Source: Ligustrum vulgare (taxonomy: Eukaryota > Streptophyta > Magnoliopsida > Lamiales > Oleaceae). Taken from it: a stretch of 64,000 nt of DNA. Below are positions 50,612 to 61,577 of the stretch, in pieces; position 1 is the stretch's first letter, and the number at the start of each line of letters is the position of its first letter. The position numbers were made by a program, and so were the translations under genes. The notes below the pieces were generated by a model that was not told where the DNA came from, did no database searches, and saw nothing but the letters and a program-made list of their open reading frames with translations. The stretch spans positions 62,146,234-62,210,233 of the forward strand of contig OY743174.1 in NCBI GenBank assembly GCA_963555705.1. The letters are read 5' to 3'.

Positions 50612-51660
50612 TTCTTGGCTATGTGGTTAGTGCTAAGGGGATAGAAGTAGATGAGGAAAAGGTTAAAGCAATTAAAGAATGGCCAACACCCAAAAGCATA
50701 ACTGAGGTTAGAAGTTTTCATGGCTTGGCTAGTTTTTATAGGCGTTTTGTTAAGGATTTTAGCACAATTGTTGCATCACTCACAAAAATTGTCAAAAAGA
50801 GTGTAGGGTTTAAATGAGGTGTAGAACATGAGTATGCATTTGAGACCATCAAAAATATGTTATGTAAAGCACCGGTTTTATCACTCCCTAACTTTGACAA
50901 GGCTTTTGAGATTGAATGTGATGCCTTAGGGCTAGGTATTGGAGCTGTTTTAATGCAGGATCGAAGGCCAGTAGCTTATTTTAGTGAAAAACTAAAAGGG
51001 ACTGCTCTTAATTACCCCACATATGATAAGGAGTTATACTCGCTTGTGCGCGCTTTGGAGACATGACAACATTACTTGTGGCCACGGGAGTTTGTGATAT
51101 ATACTGATCATGAATCCTTGAAGTATTTGAGGGGTCAAGCTAAGCTGAGTAAGAGACATGCAAGGTGGGAAGAGTTCATCGAAACCTTTCCCTATGTCAT
51201 CCGGTACAAACAAGGTAAGGAAAATGTGGTGGCAGATGCATTGTCTCGAAGGTATGTTCTTTTAACTTCTTTGAATTCTAAATTGCTTGGGTTTGAATAC
51301 GTTAAGGACATGTATGCTAATGATCCAGACTTTTCTAGTATTTATGATTCATGTGGTAAAGAGGCTGTGGATAGGTTCTTTAAACATGATGATTATTTAT
51401 TCCGAGAAAATAAATTGTGTGTCCCTAGGTGTTCAATGAGAGAGTTACTTGTGAGAGAGGCACTTGTGAGAGAGGCCCATAGCGGAGGTTTAATGGGTCA
51501 TTTTGGGGTTAAGAAGACCATCGAAATCTTAAGTGAACATTTCTATTGTTCTAAGATGAAGATTGATGTGGTTCGGGTTTGTAGTAGATGCATTACTTGC
51601 AAGAAGGCTAAATCTAGGATTAAACCCCATGAATTATATATGCCATTAACCTTGGGTTGA
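50612..51660 (+). pseudogene. Gypsy RNase H and integrase zinc-binding region
   Basis: The first 326 bp repeat 47390-47715, with a TGA at codon W (50816). RNase H follows ([43 protein letters not shown]), with a TGA at 51064-51066. The integrase HHCC finger follows, H in [10 protein letters not shown] and C in [12 protein letters not shown]. The frame ends at 51660, one codon region before the integrase core. Confidence 0.87.
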
Positions 51661-51667
51661 TATCTCT

Positions 51668-52525
51668 ATGGATTTTGTTTTGGGATTACCTAGGACTAAG
51701 AAGGGAAGAGATTCGATTTTTGTGGTAGTAGATCGCTTTAGCAAAATTGCACATTTCATACCATGCCACAAAACTGATGATGCTACAAACATAGCTGATA
51801 TTTTCTTTAGGGAAGTCTTGCGCTTACATGGGGTTCCTAAAAGTATCGTCTCGGATAAGGATGTTAAATTCCTTAGTCATTTTTGGAGAGTCTTGTGGAA
51901 CAAACTGGGTACAAAACTACTTTTCTCTACAACTTGTTACCCAAAGACCAATGGACAGACCGATGTAGTAAATAGGATAATGATTCAATTGTTGCGCACC
52001 ATGATCAATAAAAATTTGAAAAATTGGGAAGAGTGTTTACCATTTATTGAATTTGCATATAATAGGACTATACATTCTACTACTTCTTGTTCGCCATTTG
52101 AGATTGTTTATAGTTTTAATCCGCTAACACCATTGGATTTAATTCCTTTACTTGTGAATGAACGTAGTAGTTTGGATGAAAAGCAAAAGGTTGAAATGGT
52201 TAAATCACTCCACGACAAGGTGAGGTTGGCAATTGAAAAGAAAAATGAACATTACGCATCGCAGGCTAACAAACAAAGAAAAGACGTCATATTTGAATCC
52301 GGTGATTGAGTTTGGGTACATTTGAGGAAGGAACGGTTTCCGGAACAACGCAAATCAAAGTTACAACCGCGAGGCGATGGTCCATTCCAAGTGATTGAAA
52401 TGATCAACAACAATGCCTATAAACTAGATCTTCCTGGTGAGTATAATGTTTCGGCTACCTTTAATGTTTCTGATCTATTTTCGTTTGATGCAGGTACAGA
52501 TTCGAGGTCGAATCCTTTCGAATAG
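51668..52525 (+). pseudogene. Gypsy integrase core and C-terminal GPF module
   Basis: The DDE core has the first Asp in [13 protein letters not shown] and the second in [10 protein letters not shown]. The third acidic position reads NGQTDVVNR, with Asp where active integrases have Glu. A TGA at 52307-52309 splits off the tail, which contains the GPF module (RGDGPFQVIE) and ends SRSNPFE at 52525. No chromodomain follows. Integrase would join element DNA to the genome; this copy is inactive. Confidence 0.88.
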
Positions 52526-52533
52526 GGAGGGGA
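52519..52533 (+). other. Gypsy polypurine tract
   Basis: A purine-rich GAATAGGGAGGGGA-type run sits directly upstream of the 3' LTR start TGATGTG, as expected for the plus-strand primer. Confidence 0.8.
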
Positions 52534-53408
52534 TGATGTGATCCAGACCACGAATACAAGTCCGCACAAAGATTCGTTGATGATCAAAGGAGGACCGATG
52601 ACTCGATTACAAACGAAGAGGGCCAACGAAGCAATGGACTAGTTAGTACAAGAAACAATGGCTAAGACAATGTTCGTGTCATCAAAAGAAGCGAGTTCCA
52701 CGTTGGAGACGAGTCGAGACGACGAGTGGATTAACCTCATTCAAGCCGCCGAAGGAAATTTTGAAGTTTCCAAGTTACGGCCGTAACATATATTTCTTAC
52801 TGCCTAACGAACTCACTGCTGAAATTGATATTGCGAGAAATAAGGGATTACGGCCGTAAATGCTGAGGATCACGGCCATAATTAAGGCACAACTCAAAAA
52901 CTGGAATTTGGACATTTTTGACTTACGGTCGTAAGTAATATTGTCACGGCCGTAAATTTGAATCAGTAACAAGGTTACGGCCGTAAAGAATAAGGTCACG
53001 ACCGTAAATGTTAATACGCGTAATTTTATATTTTTATTTTTTTCCTTATTTTTAGCAATTTATTTCCTAGTATAATTAAAACTCTTAAGCCAGGTTTTGA
53101 TCCTATTTATAGGGATGTAATTTTCATTATTAGTCAGACAACTTTGATATTATTATTGTGAGGCAAATTACTTTCAAATTTCTATTCTTCATTGAATACG
53201 ATCCGAACTTGCGAGTTATTCTTGTTTGTTCAAACTTGGGTGAGATTTATTTTTATTGTAATCAAGAGGTCAACATATCAATCGATTGTATTGGTTGTTT
53301 GGTTCAATTAATTTGAATCAATCTCTAAATCGTGGTTATTTGGCGTTCTTGGGTCGATTCCAATATTTTGTGGATTTCGTAGCTACAATTGCTATGTGGT
53401 TTGCATCA
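52534..53408 (+). repeat. 3' LTR of the gypsy element
   Basis: Same limits as the 5' LTR (TGATGTGATCC to TTTGCATCA). The paired palindrome array is at 52775-53007. Its second palindrome has decayed to TTACTGCCTAA, while several others are better preserved than in the 5' LTR. Confidence 0.93.
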
Positions 53409-53413
53409 CACCC

Positions 53414-54175
53414 TTATCAACATCACAACAGAATCGACAGCCGTCGTACTGAGAAGAAGATGAATCACTAGCAGGCGCACAAAGAAGATGTAGACAGCAG
53501 TGGGATTCACAAAGAAGATGAACTCCGACCGCGAAGAAGATATGAATAAGTGCCACCTCTGAAGAAGATGCAGCACCGACGGCGAAAGAAGATGCTCAGC
53601 AGCCATTTGGGGCCACAGTGTGTCGCCCTTCTTCATTCAGCGGGGATGGGTGTGGCTGTGTGGGTGAAGGGCGGGTTGGTGGTCGGCTGAGAGAGAAGGG
53701 TTGAATGTAGTTAGGTCGGCTGAGAGAGAATAGGTTGAATATAGGGTTAGAGAGAAATAATTATGTTTTGAACTGATGTTTTGTGGTTTAAAATTGGGAT
53801 ATGATTGAATAATTAATAAAATATTATTATGTAATTTTTTTAATTAATTAAAATTTGAATTCAAACATGATTTTCGAAGGAATATAAGTTTGATCTTAAT
53901 TATGAATTTGGATATTTAAAAGTAGGGGTCAATGTAATTTCCTCAAGATAAATTATTTCCTGCTTTTTCACCATAATATCCTTTTTCAAACAAAATCACT
54001 TTGCGAATCCATTTTCAAAGAATCTCAATCAAACCACCATTAGCACATGTTTGATTTAGCTCATATTTGATATCAATTAAAATTTAGAATTTAATTTAAA
54101 TCAAATCAATCTCAATTATTTATTACATGTGACTCATTACTATTAACACTCTCTTTCTCCTGCCCGGCAAACTCA
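53414..54175. other. Spacer left of MITE cluster
   Basis: No gene. Bases 53440-53610 repeat GAAGAAGATG in a loose pattern. The rest is AT-rich. Confidence 0.45.
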
Positions 54176-54785
54176 CACGTGGTGGGCCCCACACACAGGT
54201 GGCCCCCACCACATTTGCCTGTGATGGGCAGGAGAAACTTTGTGTTACTTTTTAATCATATTTCTCATCAATTTTTATCAAAAATTACTAAAAATTTGAT
54301 TTTATTTCTACCAAACATTGGCTTAATTAAAAAAGGTAAGTTAAAATTTAAGTTCAATCAATAATTTGTCGTGACTACATACTTCATCCCTGTTTGATGG
54401 AAATTAAAATCAGATTTTTAACAATTTTAGATAAAAGTTGATGAGATATGTAGTTAAAATGTTGTGGAACCCATGAAATATATGATTATGATTATTTGTT
54501 GATTTTGATAAAAATATAGTTTTTAATCAGAATCAAACAGACACTTCATATTATTCACAACTTTTCAATTTTATATTTCATCAACTTTTATTGAAATTTA
54601 ATAAAAAATTAGTCTCTGTTTAATGAAAATTAAAATAATACTTTTAGTAGATTTTAATAGAATAGAATGTGCGTTATAAAAGTTGTGAGTCTTATAAAAA
54701 GAGTGATTAAAATTAATTGTTAATTTTGATATTTAATTAAAATCAAATTCTTATCGGAACAAATATGGGGTTAATGTTTATCAGG
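54176..54785. repeat. Cluster of MITE copies upstream of the bZIP gene
   Basis: Three related pieces share the arm AAATCAGATTTTTAR..GATAAAAGTTGATGAGATATG. They lie at about 54235-54330 (inverted), 54388-54542 and 54560-54780. The middle one is complete: ends CCCTGTTTGATGG and CAAACAGAC, with 7-bp flanking repeats ACTTCAT at 54381-54387 and 54543-54549. They lie 250-800 bp from the bZIP start codon. Confidence 0.7.
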
Positions 54786-55037
54786 GGCTTCATTTGTTAT
54801 TTGTCTCATTTGTATGTACCACTTAAATAATTAAATGGAAAATAAAAGGAAGTAGCCAGGGTCACCTTCTCTCTTCTGGACAATCGATGAAAAATCAGAC
54901 AAATTCAGCGTCATTTTGGAATTTTCCCCCATCTGAAATCAAATGAAATCAGCCCACCCCAAATCACTATAATCCAGCAAATTGTAGCGCAAAGTTATTT
55001 TTATACGAGTAAGGTAGATAGAAGAAAACCCAGAGAG

Positions 55038-58000
55038 ATGGATAGGGTGTACTCTGTGGATGAGATGGCGGATCAGTTCTGGTCGCCGCAGCCACCGTCG
55101 ATTAGGATGGATTTGGAAGAGAAGGACGAGGAGGAGAACTCTTCTTCCTCCGCCACTGCTACGTCGTCCTCATCGAAGGCGATGATGATGAACCGGAGCT
55201 CATCAGAATGGGCATTTCAGCGCTTCCTACAGGAAGCCGCCGCACCTGATCATTCCCCGGCATCATCGTTGAATCCCCAAAACGCTGAGGTTGTTGAGAT
55301 CGAAGACAATAGTCAGCACGTTAATCACAATGAGTTAAATAATGGTAACCGTAACTGTAATCAGCGCCCGAAGATGGCGACGGCGGTGGCTGGGGACTCT
55401 TTACATCCTGCTGCTCCGGTGAATTCTGATGAGTACCAGGCATTTCTTAAAAGCCAACTCGAGTTGGCTTGTGCCGCCGTCGCGTTTACCCGGGTATTTA
55501 TTTTTTATTTTTATTATGCAATTCTTCAATTTCCCATTTTCTTACCCAAAAAACAGAACTTTGGAGTTCTCTATGTGATTTTATGGAATTAATTTTAGCT
55601 GATCTTACAATTTGTAGTTTGTACATTGTGCCTTATTAGTTGTAACTTTCCCAATTTTAAATCGGTTTTCTTTTTGCTTCATATTTTTTCACTTTCTGTA
55701 TACAAAACATGTATTTTATCTCTATTGCAAATTGGTCTATGCAGGCAGCTAATGTAAAGGCTCAAGATTCAGCAGTTGTGACTCCTGATAATGGGACGCA
55801 GGCCTCTTATTCATTGCAGCCGGCGTCTCAGGTTCCTCAGAAAGGTTAGTGCGCTGTATCTTATTTAATTTGAATTATTTTCGAGGATGCGTATAGCTTA
55901 CATTTGATATTATAAATGTGTATGTGAATATACTAAAATGCTGCTGGCTGTATCTTTGAACTAACTGGATCATTATATCTCACATGTATGTACGTTGGCT
56001 AGCATCGAAGAGGTCGAAATATTTCTTTTTTTTAGTAAGATTTTATGTTATTGAAAAACAAGGAAGTGAAGGAAGGAAAGAAACGGGCTCTCAACTGCCA
56101 ACGGCTGTCCAATAGTTTACGTACAAACATAAATGGAGTTCATAATTCAGACTTTCCCCAATCGATTTTCATTGCCGTTCAAATTCCATCCTATTTTTCC
56201 TCTCCCATATACAAGTCATATTAAATTTAATGCTGTCACCTTTAAACCTCGGCTCTAGTTTGGATTTGGTAGCAGATTCTAATTGTCTCCCTTCTTCTAA
56301 CACTAGTAAGAATTCTGGGACCTATTGGCCAAAGGTTAAGTGGTCTTTTCATGAAGAATGCAGATTTCATATAAACTTAAGTGCTTGTGATAGAACTATA
56401 TTTTCTGAATACTTCATATTTTGTCTTTTGGGCAAAGAAGGAAAAGTTTGTGTTTTCTGTTATTGACGCAATTGTGTTTCCTTCCAAGATTCAAGTGATG
56501 AAACCATTCTTCGGCAGTTCCCTATAAGTCAAACGCTAGCCTTACAACTGAAAAAAGGTCGATACCAATCACTCTTTTCCTTGTGCTTTAGTGAAGAATG
56601 TGAAAGCTAGGGACATTACTATACGAATGGGACTTCATCCTTGCTGCATTAAATATCCGTTTCGGTTCTTTACATGATTTTCACACATTAAGCAGATCCA
56701 TTGTTTAATGTTATATGCCCACTAAGAGTTACATTAAATTCAATTAAAGATATGATTTGCTTATTCAAACTAAGAGAATAAACTATGGAGTCACATGTTT
56801 GACCGCAGTGCAGTTGTTTCACGTGGAAAATTAAAAGATGACAGTGAGCCTATATACGCTGCTGAACCCAAGGTCGAACGACATAAGCTTTGGGTTTAAA
56901 TTTGGGTTTGAAAGATGTCTGTTGGGTCCTCTACGTGGCAAAGTCCTTAGGTAGTGAAATCTATGATACTCTAATTACTATATGAACGTTGTGTCGTCGT
57001 TGCAATATGATTTTCTTAATTATACTGTGAATTGATAATTTAGACTTTGGCCTTTTTCATTCTCAATGTTAAATTTTATGCACATACTGTTCTTTTTACT
57101 GCAACAAAGATGCACTTGATGTATTTGCCAAAACCTGTAGGTTGGCTTTCTCTTTGTTCATCTCAATGCATCACCTCATCCATTTTTATATTCTTGTATA
57201 TATTTGGTGAACATTTCTTGGGATTATTGTAAAATTTACCTTTCAAAGTTGGATGTTAAATACTCTTTATATGAGACCTTCAAGTTTCATTAGTTCATAT
57301 AGCCAACTGACTCCTTTTCTCCCCTTTCCTGATATGTAATGTTTACAACCAAAGTTTTTGACTTCTTCATTTCTTCATATCTACTAATGACCATCTTTCA
57401 TTAATACATTCAGGCTTCTTATTAGAAAATCTTAAGTCATCTAGAAACCCTTTTGATTGAAGCACTTTCCCATACAATTTTGACAAGTAAAACAAAATTA
57501 TAAACTAGTACAAACACCACGGTACCATGTTTTTGGTATATTGGCTGCCACGGAATTTATTACAAGGCAGAAATAACTATGGCTTGGTGTATAAAATACT
57601 GTAAAGATTAAAAACTGTTTCTAACATGGTTTTTTTTTTTTTTTTTATTTGGGTCTTGTATTTACTCTTTAACAGCTGGGCTGGGTTTATCAATAGGCCA
57701 AGATAAGGACACTAGTGTACCAATTGGTGTACCTTCACTGCCTGCAATGCCAAGAAAACTTGTGACCCAGGTGAAGTCAATAACAAGTGGATCATCCGCT
57801 GACCAGTCAGATGATGATGAAGCTGAGGGAGACACAGAAACAACTGAGAATATGGATCCTACAGATGTAAAACGCACGAGGAGGTAGTAACAGCTTAACT
57901 TCCTATTAGATGAGTACAATATAAGAGAATTGTTAAAGCAAATTGTATGCAAAAATCTAACCTTTGAATGATTGATAATAAAATCTTACTAGTCTCTTCT

Positions 58001-60466
58001 CTGAAGGATCCTTGTTCAAAAGGTACTCTTATGTTGTGTGGGTGTATTTGTGTGTGCGTCTTGCTCCAACGATCCAGTAATGAATTAAGGACTGTAACCA
58101 GTGGTTGGTGGAAGTTTCTTAATTCTGCCTTTGCAACCACAGTTGAGATAGCTGCAGGGCAACCAACTATTTATTAAAACAAATGTAAAACTATATGGAT
58201 ATCACAGAGATCAGAGAAATTCAGTCGGCTAGACAACAGATTTGAGATTCTATGAAAGAGATTATATATAAATAAGATGTATAGACACAGAAGAAACTGA
58301 GTCGTAGGGAAAAAGTTGATTTTTTTTTTTCCCCCTGGTCCATTTATTAATTAGTTCTTCAATTTTACTTTATAACTTCCTTACAGCATTGTATATGAAC
58401 CCTTCTTTTTTTTTTTTTGTCATAGGTGGGGTGGGGGGTTGGGATGTCCAAATTTGCTGACGGACAGTTATTTGACCTGTTAGTTTTAATTGTGGTGACA
58501 CAATCCACTTGACCATCCTTTCTGTAGATTGTAAGTTTATCCTAATACAAACGGGTCTGAATTAACAAATTTTACTAGTGATGATTTTCTCTGATGCATA
58601 ACAAATTTTTAACACGTACCACTCAGCCAATTGTTATTCGAGATCACCTAGCTAATCTAAAATTTTGAATTTTTTTTTTTTTTTTTAGCTACACTGTACA
58701 GATTCAGAATAAGAAATATCAACATTGTAACAAAGGAGCCACCACTATACATACTACCGTATGATTTAGAAATTGTAATAAAATGTGAATTTTTTTTTAG
58801 AAAAGGCATAAGCAGAGGAAAATGTATGTTGCTAGAATACTTATACCGTATTGCTTAGAGTACGCTTAGAGTACAAATATTTTAATAACGTCCAAAGATC
58901 TTGTTTGAATTATTTATTTATCTTGAGAAATGCGCATCACGACATGCATGTTTATGTCAAATTTTCTTTTTCTTTTTCAAGCATGGGAAGGCAGCTTTTC
59001 TTTTTAATAGAACTCATTAATTTTGTTGGATATTCTATACTGAATAATGGTCTGTCAATTATGAGAGTTTGAAAGCATATTTTGTACCAGTGAAGAATAC
59101 ATTGACAAATTGACTGGCTTCAATAATTATTAATTGCTACTTAGTTTACCATGTTATCTATGTTTTAAAATATGTTGTACATCATTTATTTATTCATTTT
59201 TCAATGTAATTGTTTCCTATTAATTTTGTGATAATGTGGCATATTCTTGTTTTAAAATAAGTTCAGTCCTCTTATAGTGCAATTATCTTTTTCAGAATGC
59301 TTTCGAATAGAGAATCTGCTAGACGCTCGAGAAGAAGAAAGCAAGCCCATTTGACCGAGATCGAAACACAGGTATATATTCTACTCTTGCCATCTTCATT
59401 TACCATTATTTTTCTGGGTTTATTCTTGTCATTTCTTGCTTGTGCTTCTTCTTAGGTCTCTGATCTAAACGGGGAAAACTCTTCTTTACAAAAGCGCCTC
59501 TCTCACATAAACCAGAAGTACAGCGAAGCAGCTGTTGACAATAGAGTTCTGAAAGCTGATGTTGAGACATTGAGAGCAAAGGTGAGTAAACCAAGTGTTC
59601 TGTCATTTCATCCTTGTGAATCTTTCTTTGGCAGTTCAAAAGGAGGTTTCGACTTTGAGAAACTAATGCATATATTAGAGAGAAATATTGAGAAATAATC
59701 TAATATCATCTTACTGGTGCGTCATGGGTAGGCAAACCAATGCTCTTAAACTTCTCTCTTCTGTTTATTATATCAGATTTGGGTCCTTAAACATGGGTCC
59801 CAATGCACGTTACAACTCTGTATATTATTAAGTCCCTGTTTAATGGAGATTAAAATCAGATTTTTAGTATATTTTAATAAAAGTTGATGACATATATGGT
59901 GAAAAATAGTGGGTCCATTGAAATAAATGGTTGAGATGGATCGTTGATTTTAACTTAGATTAAAACTTAGATTTTAATTTGTACTTACCAAACAAGGACT
60001 AAATCATTTTACTTCTTTATTCTATGACTTGGGTTTGCGGATTTGTATTACTCGAGTCTATATCCAAGTTTAATTGATAATCCGCTTTCTTCAACAGGTG
60101 AAAATGGCAGAAGAAACTGTTAAAAGGTTTACCGGATTGAACCTGCTTTTCCAAGCCATGTCTGAAATATCCACGATGAGTATGCCATCTTTTGGTGCTA
60201 GTTCTGGTACATTAGTAGATGCTGCTGTACCAGTAGATGTCCCAAACCAGCATTATTATCAAGCTCCTTCTAATAACCTCATGTCGACAAATGATCATAT
60301 CATCCAAAACAGTTTGGTAAATATCCCTCCGGTGGACAACATAAATCGGAATTCAACGACAGAAGAAGTCGGGGGGGACGAGGTGGGAAGAACTGTTTCT
60401 ACACAGCACGTGCCTAGCTTGGAACATGGGCAGGCACGAATCCGTGGTAGACCAGGACAACAGTAA
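55038..60466 (+). CDS. Group C (Opaque2-like) bZIP transcription factor, six exons
   Basis: This nuclear DNA-binding protein belongs to plant bZIP group C (relatives of AtbZIP9/10/25/63, parsley CPRF2 and maize Opaque2), which bind ACGT-core sites. Group members heterodimerise with group S1 bZIPs in energy, seed and stress responses. Exons: 55038-55493, 55745-55844, 57676-57883, 59296-59371, 59456-59581 and 60098-60466, all GT..AG, totalling 1335 bp or 444 residues. The Ser/Asp/Glu-rich N-terminus includes [12 protein letters not shown] and [19 protein letters not shown], both family hallmarks. The basic region has [13 protein letters not shown] with Asn259 and Arg267 (N-x7-R). Zipper positions follow every seven residues: Ile277, Leu284, Leu291, Ile298, Ala305, Leu312, Leu319. 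The bZIP spans exons 4-5, as in the family. A Ser-rich stretch ([16 protein letters not shown]) before the basic region is a likely phosphorylation segment. Intron 2 is 1.8 kb; intron 5 holds a MITE. No defect seen. Confidence 0.95.
59829..60002. mobile_element. MITE in bZIP intron 5
   Basis: The 168-bp element (59832-59999) starts GTCCCTGTTTAATGG and ends ACCAAACAAGGAC. A TAA duplication flanks it at 59829-59831 and 60000-60002. It belongs to the MITE family of 17205-17495 and 54388-54542. It ends about 100 bp before the 3' splice site. Confidence 0.8.
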
Positions 60467-60837
60467 GTTTATGTTGAAGATCTTGACAGAAAGGTCTTTC
60501 ACCAAGTTCTGTTGGTTTATATACTGAAATTCGCTTATATCTGTGTCTGCTTTAAGGAAAAGATTTTATGGTTGTAATGTTGAAAAGCAAACTTTTATTT
60601 TTCCTTGGTTCCAAATCTGAATAACAACTTTAGTAAGGAACCAAAAATATATCAAAATAAATGTGATTCAACATGACAACAGCAGGCTTTCGAATCCTCT
60701 TCTGAAGAAACTGAACCAAGAATCCATCAAATAAAAATAATCGGTATACAACTAATATCAAAATGAATGAGTCATACCACGCTATTAAAAAAAATAAAAA
60801 AAACAGCAGCTGCATGTACTGATTACATTAGCATGTA

Positions 60838-60999
60838 TCAAACCTGAGAGTTCTCCTTTGTGTTCGAGACTTTAGCCCCTGGTTTCTCTTCTTCAACCTC
60901 TGGTTTCTCTTCTTCGACGACTGTTGTAATCTTCTCAGCAGGAGGCTCCTCTGTAGGCTCAGTATCCTTGTTCAGTTCTGATTGTAGTTCTTTCGCAGC
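60838..60999 (-). CDS. Last exon of an unidentified minus-strand gene
   Basis: A 162-bp exon runs from a 3' splice site (CTGTTGTAG before GCTGCG at 60999) to TGA at 60838-60840. It encodes 53 residues, rich in Glu, Lys and Pro, with a short tandem repeat EEEKPEV / EEEKPGA. An acidic flexible tail is the only inference I can make; the family is not recognised. Its stop faces the bZIP stop, with 371 bp between, so the two genes are convergent. Upstream exons must lie beyond 61000, probably past the Helitron or outside the window, and none was found here. Confidence 0.6.
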   Translation of the reverse strand, partial: AAKELQSELNKDTEPTEEPPAEKITTVVEEEKPEVEEEKPGAKVSNTKENSQV

Positions 61000-61239
61000 C
61001 TACAACAGAAATGTGTCAATGGGCTAGGGTCTGTTTTTCGTGATCATTGATAATCCAACTTTGCCTAATATTACTACTTGATTATCAAACTATAAAATAT
61101 AGCTCATTGCTCACCCATGAATCACCTGTTTTATCATCCATCTGGATATATGGGCAAGTAGTGAGTTATGTTTTATATTTCGATAAGCAAGTAGTAATAA
61201 ATGGCAAAGTCAAGTGATTAATGATTAAATTTACTCATT

Positions 61240-61282
61240 TCTCTCTCTCTCTCTCTCTCTCTCTTTACTCATTTGTCTATTG

Positions 61283-61324
<42 letters not shown>
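61240..61324. repeat. (CT)n and (CA)n microsatellites
   Basis: Two CT tracts (about 61240-61264 and 61286-61316) are separated by a short spacer that partly repeats TTTACTCATTT. The second runs into (CA)5. They lie in the presumed intron of the minus-strand gene. Confidence 0.93.
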
Positions 61325-61325
<1 letters not shown>

Positions 61326-61577
61326 GAGGTGAAATCCCAAGCTAGGAGTTCACATTTTTCCTAAGAGAAAATATATCAAGGAAAACGGACAAGCTTATTG
61401 AATGGTAAATATACGAACTGCTAATTTTAGATGATCTTCCTCCAATTTAGTCCATCCCCTTTCATGACTTCTTTGATAAGAAAATAAAAATAATCATCGG
61501 GAAAGAAACAAGACGAATCCCACACAATTAAGATGAGCATTTCTGTTTCGACAATAATCGATATAGCACCAGATATA

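Larger units (their letters stand above)
43246..53413 (+). mobile_element. Ty3/gypsy retrotransposon with both LTRs and target duplication
   Basis: The element spans 43251-53408 and is flanked by the 5-bp duplication CACCC (43246-43250, 53409-53413). It has two LTRs of 876 and 875 bp, a tRNA-iMet primer site, gag, protease, RT, RNase H, integrase and a polypurine tract in Ty3/gypsy order. The LTRs differ at roughly one base in twenty over the parts compared, so the insertion is not recent. The gag and integrase resemble chromovirus-type plant elements, but no chromodomain is seen after the GPF module. Stops, frameshifts and a 2.9-kb insertion (47716-50611) show it is inactive. Confidence 0.93.
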
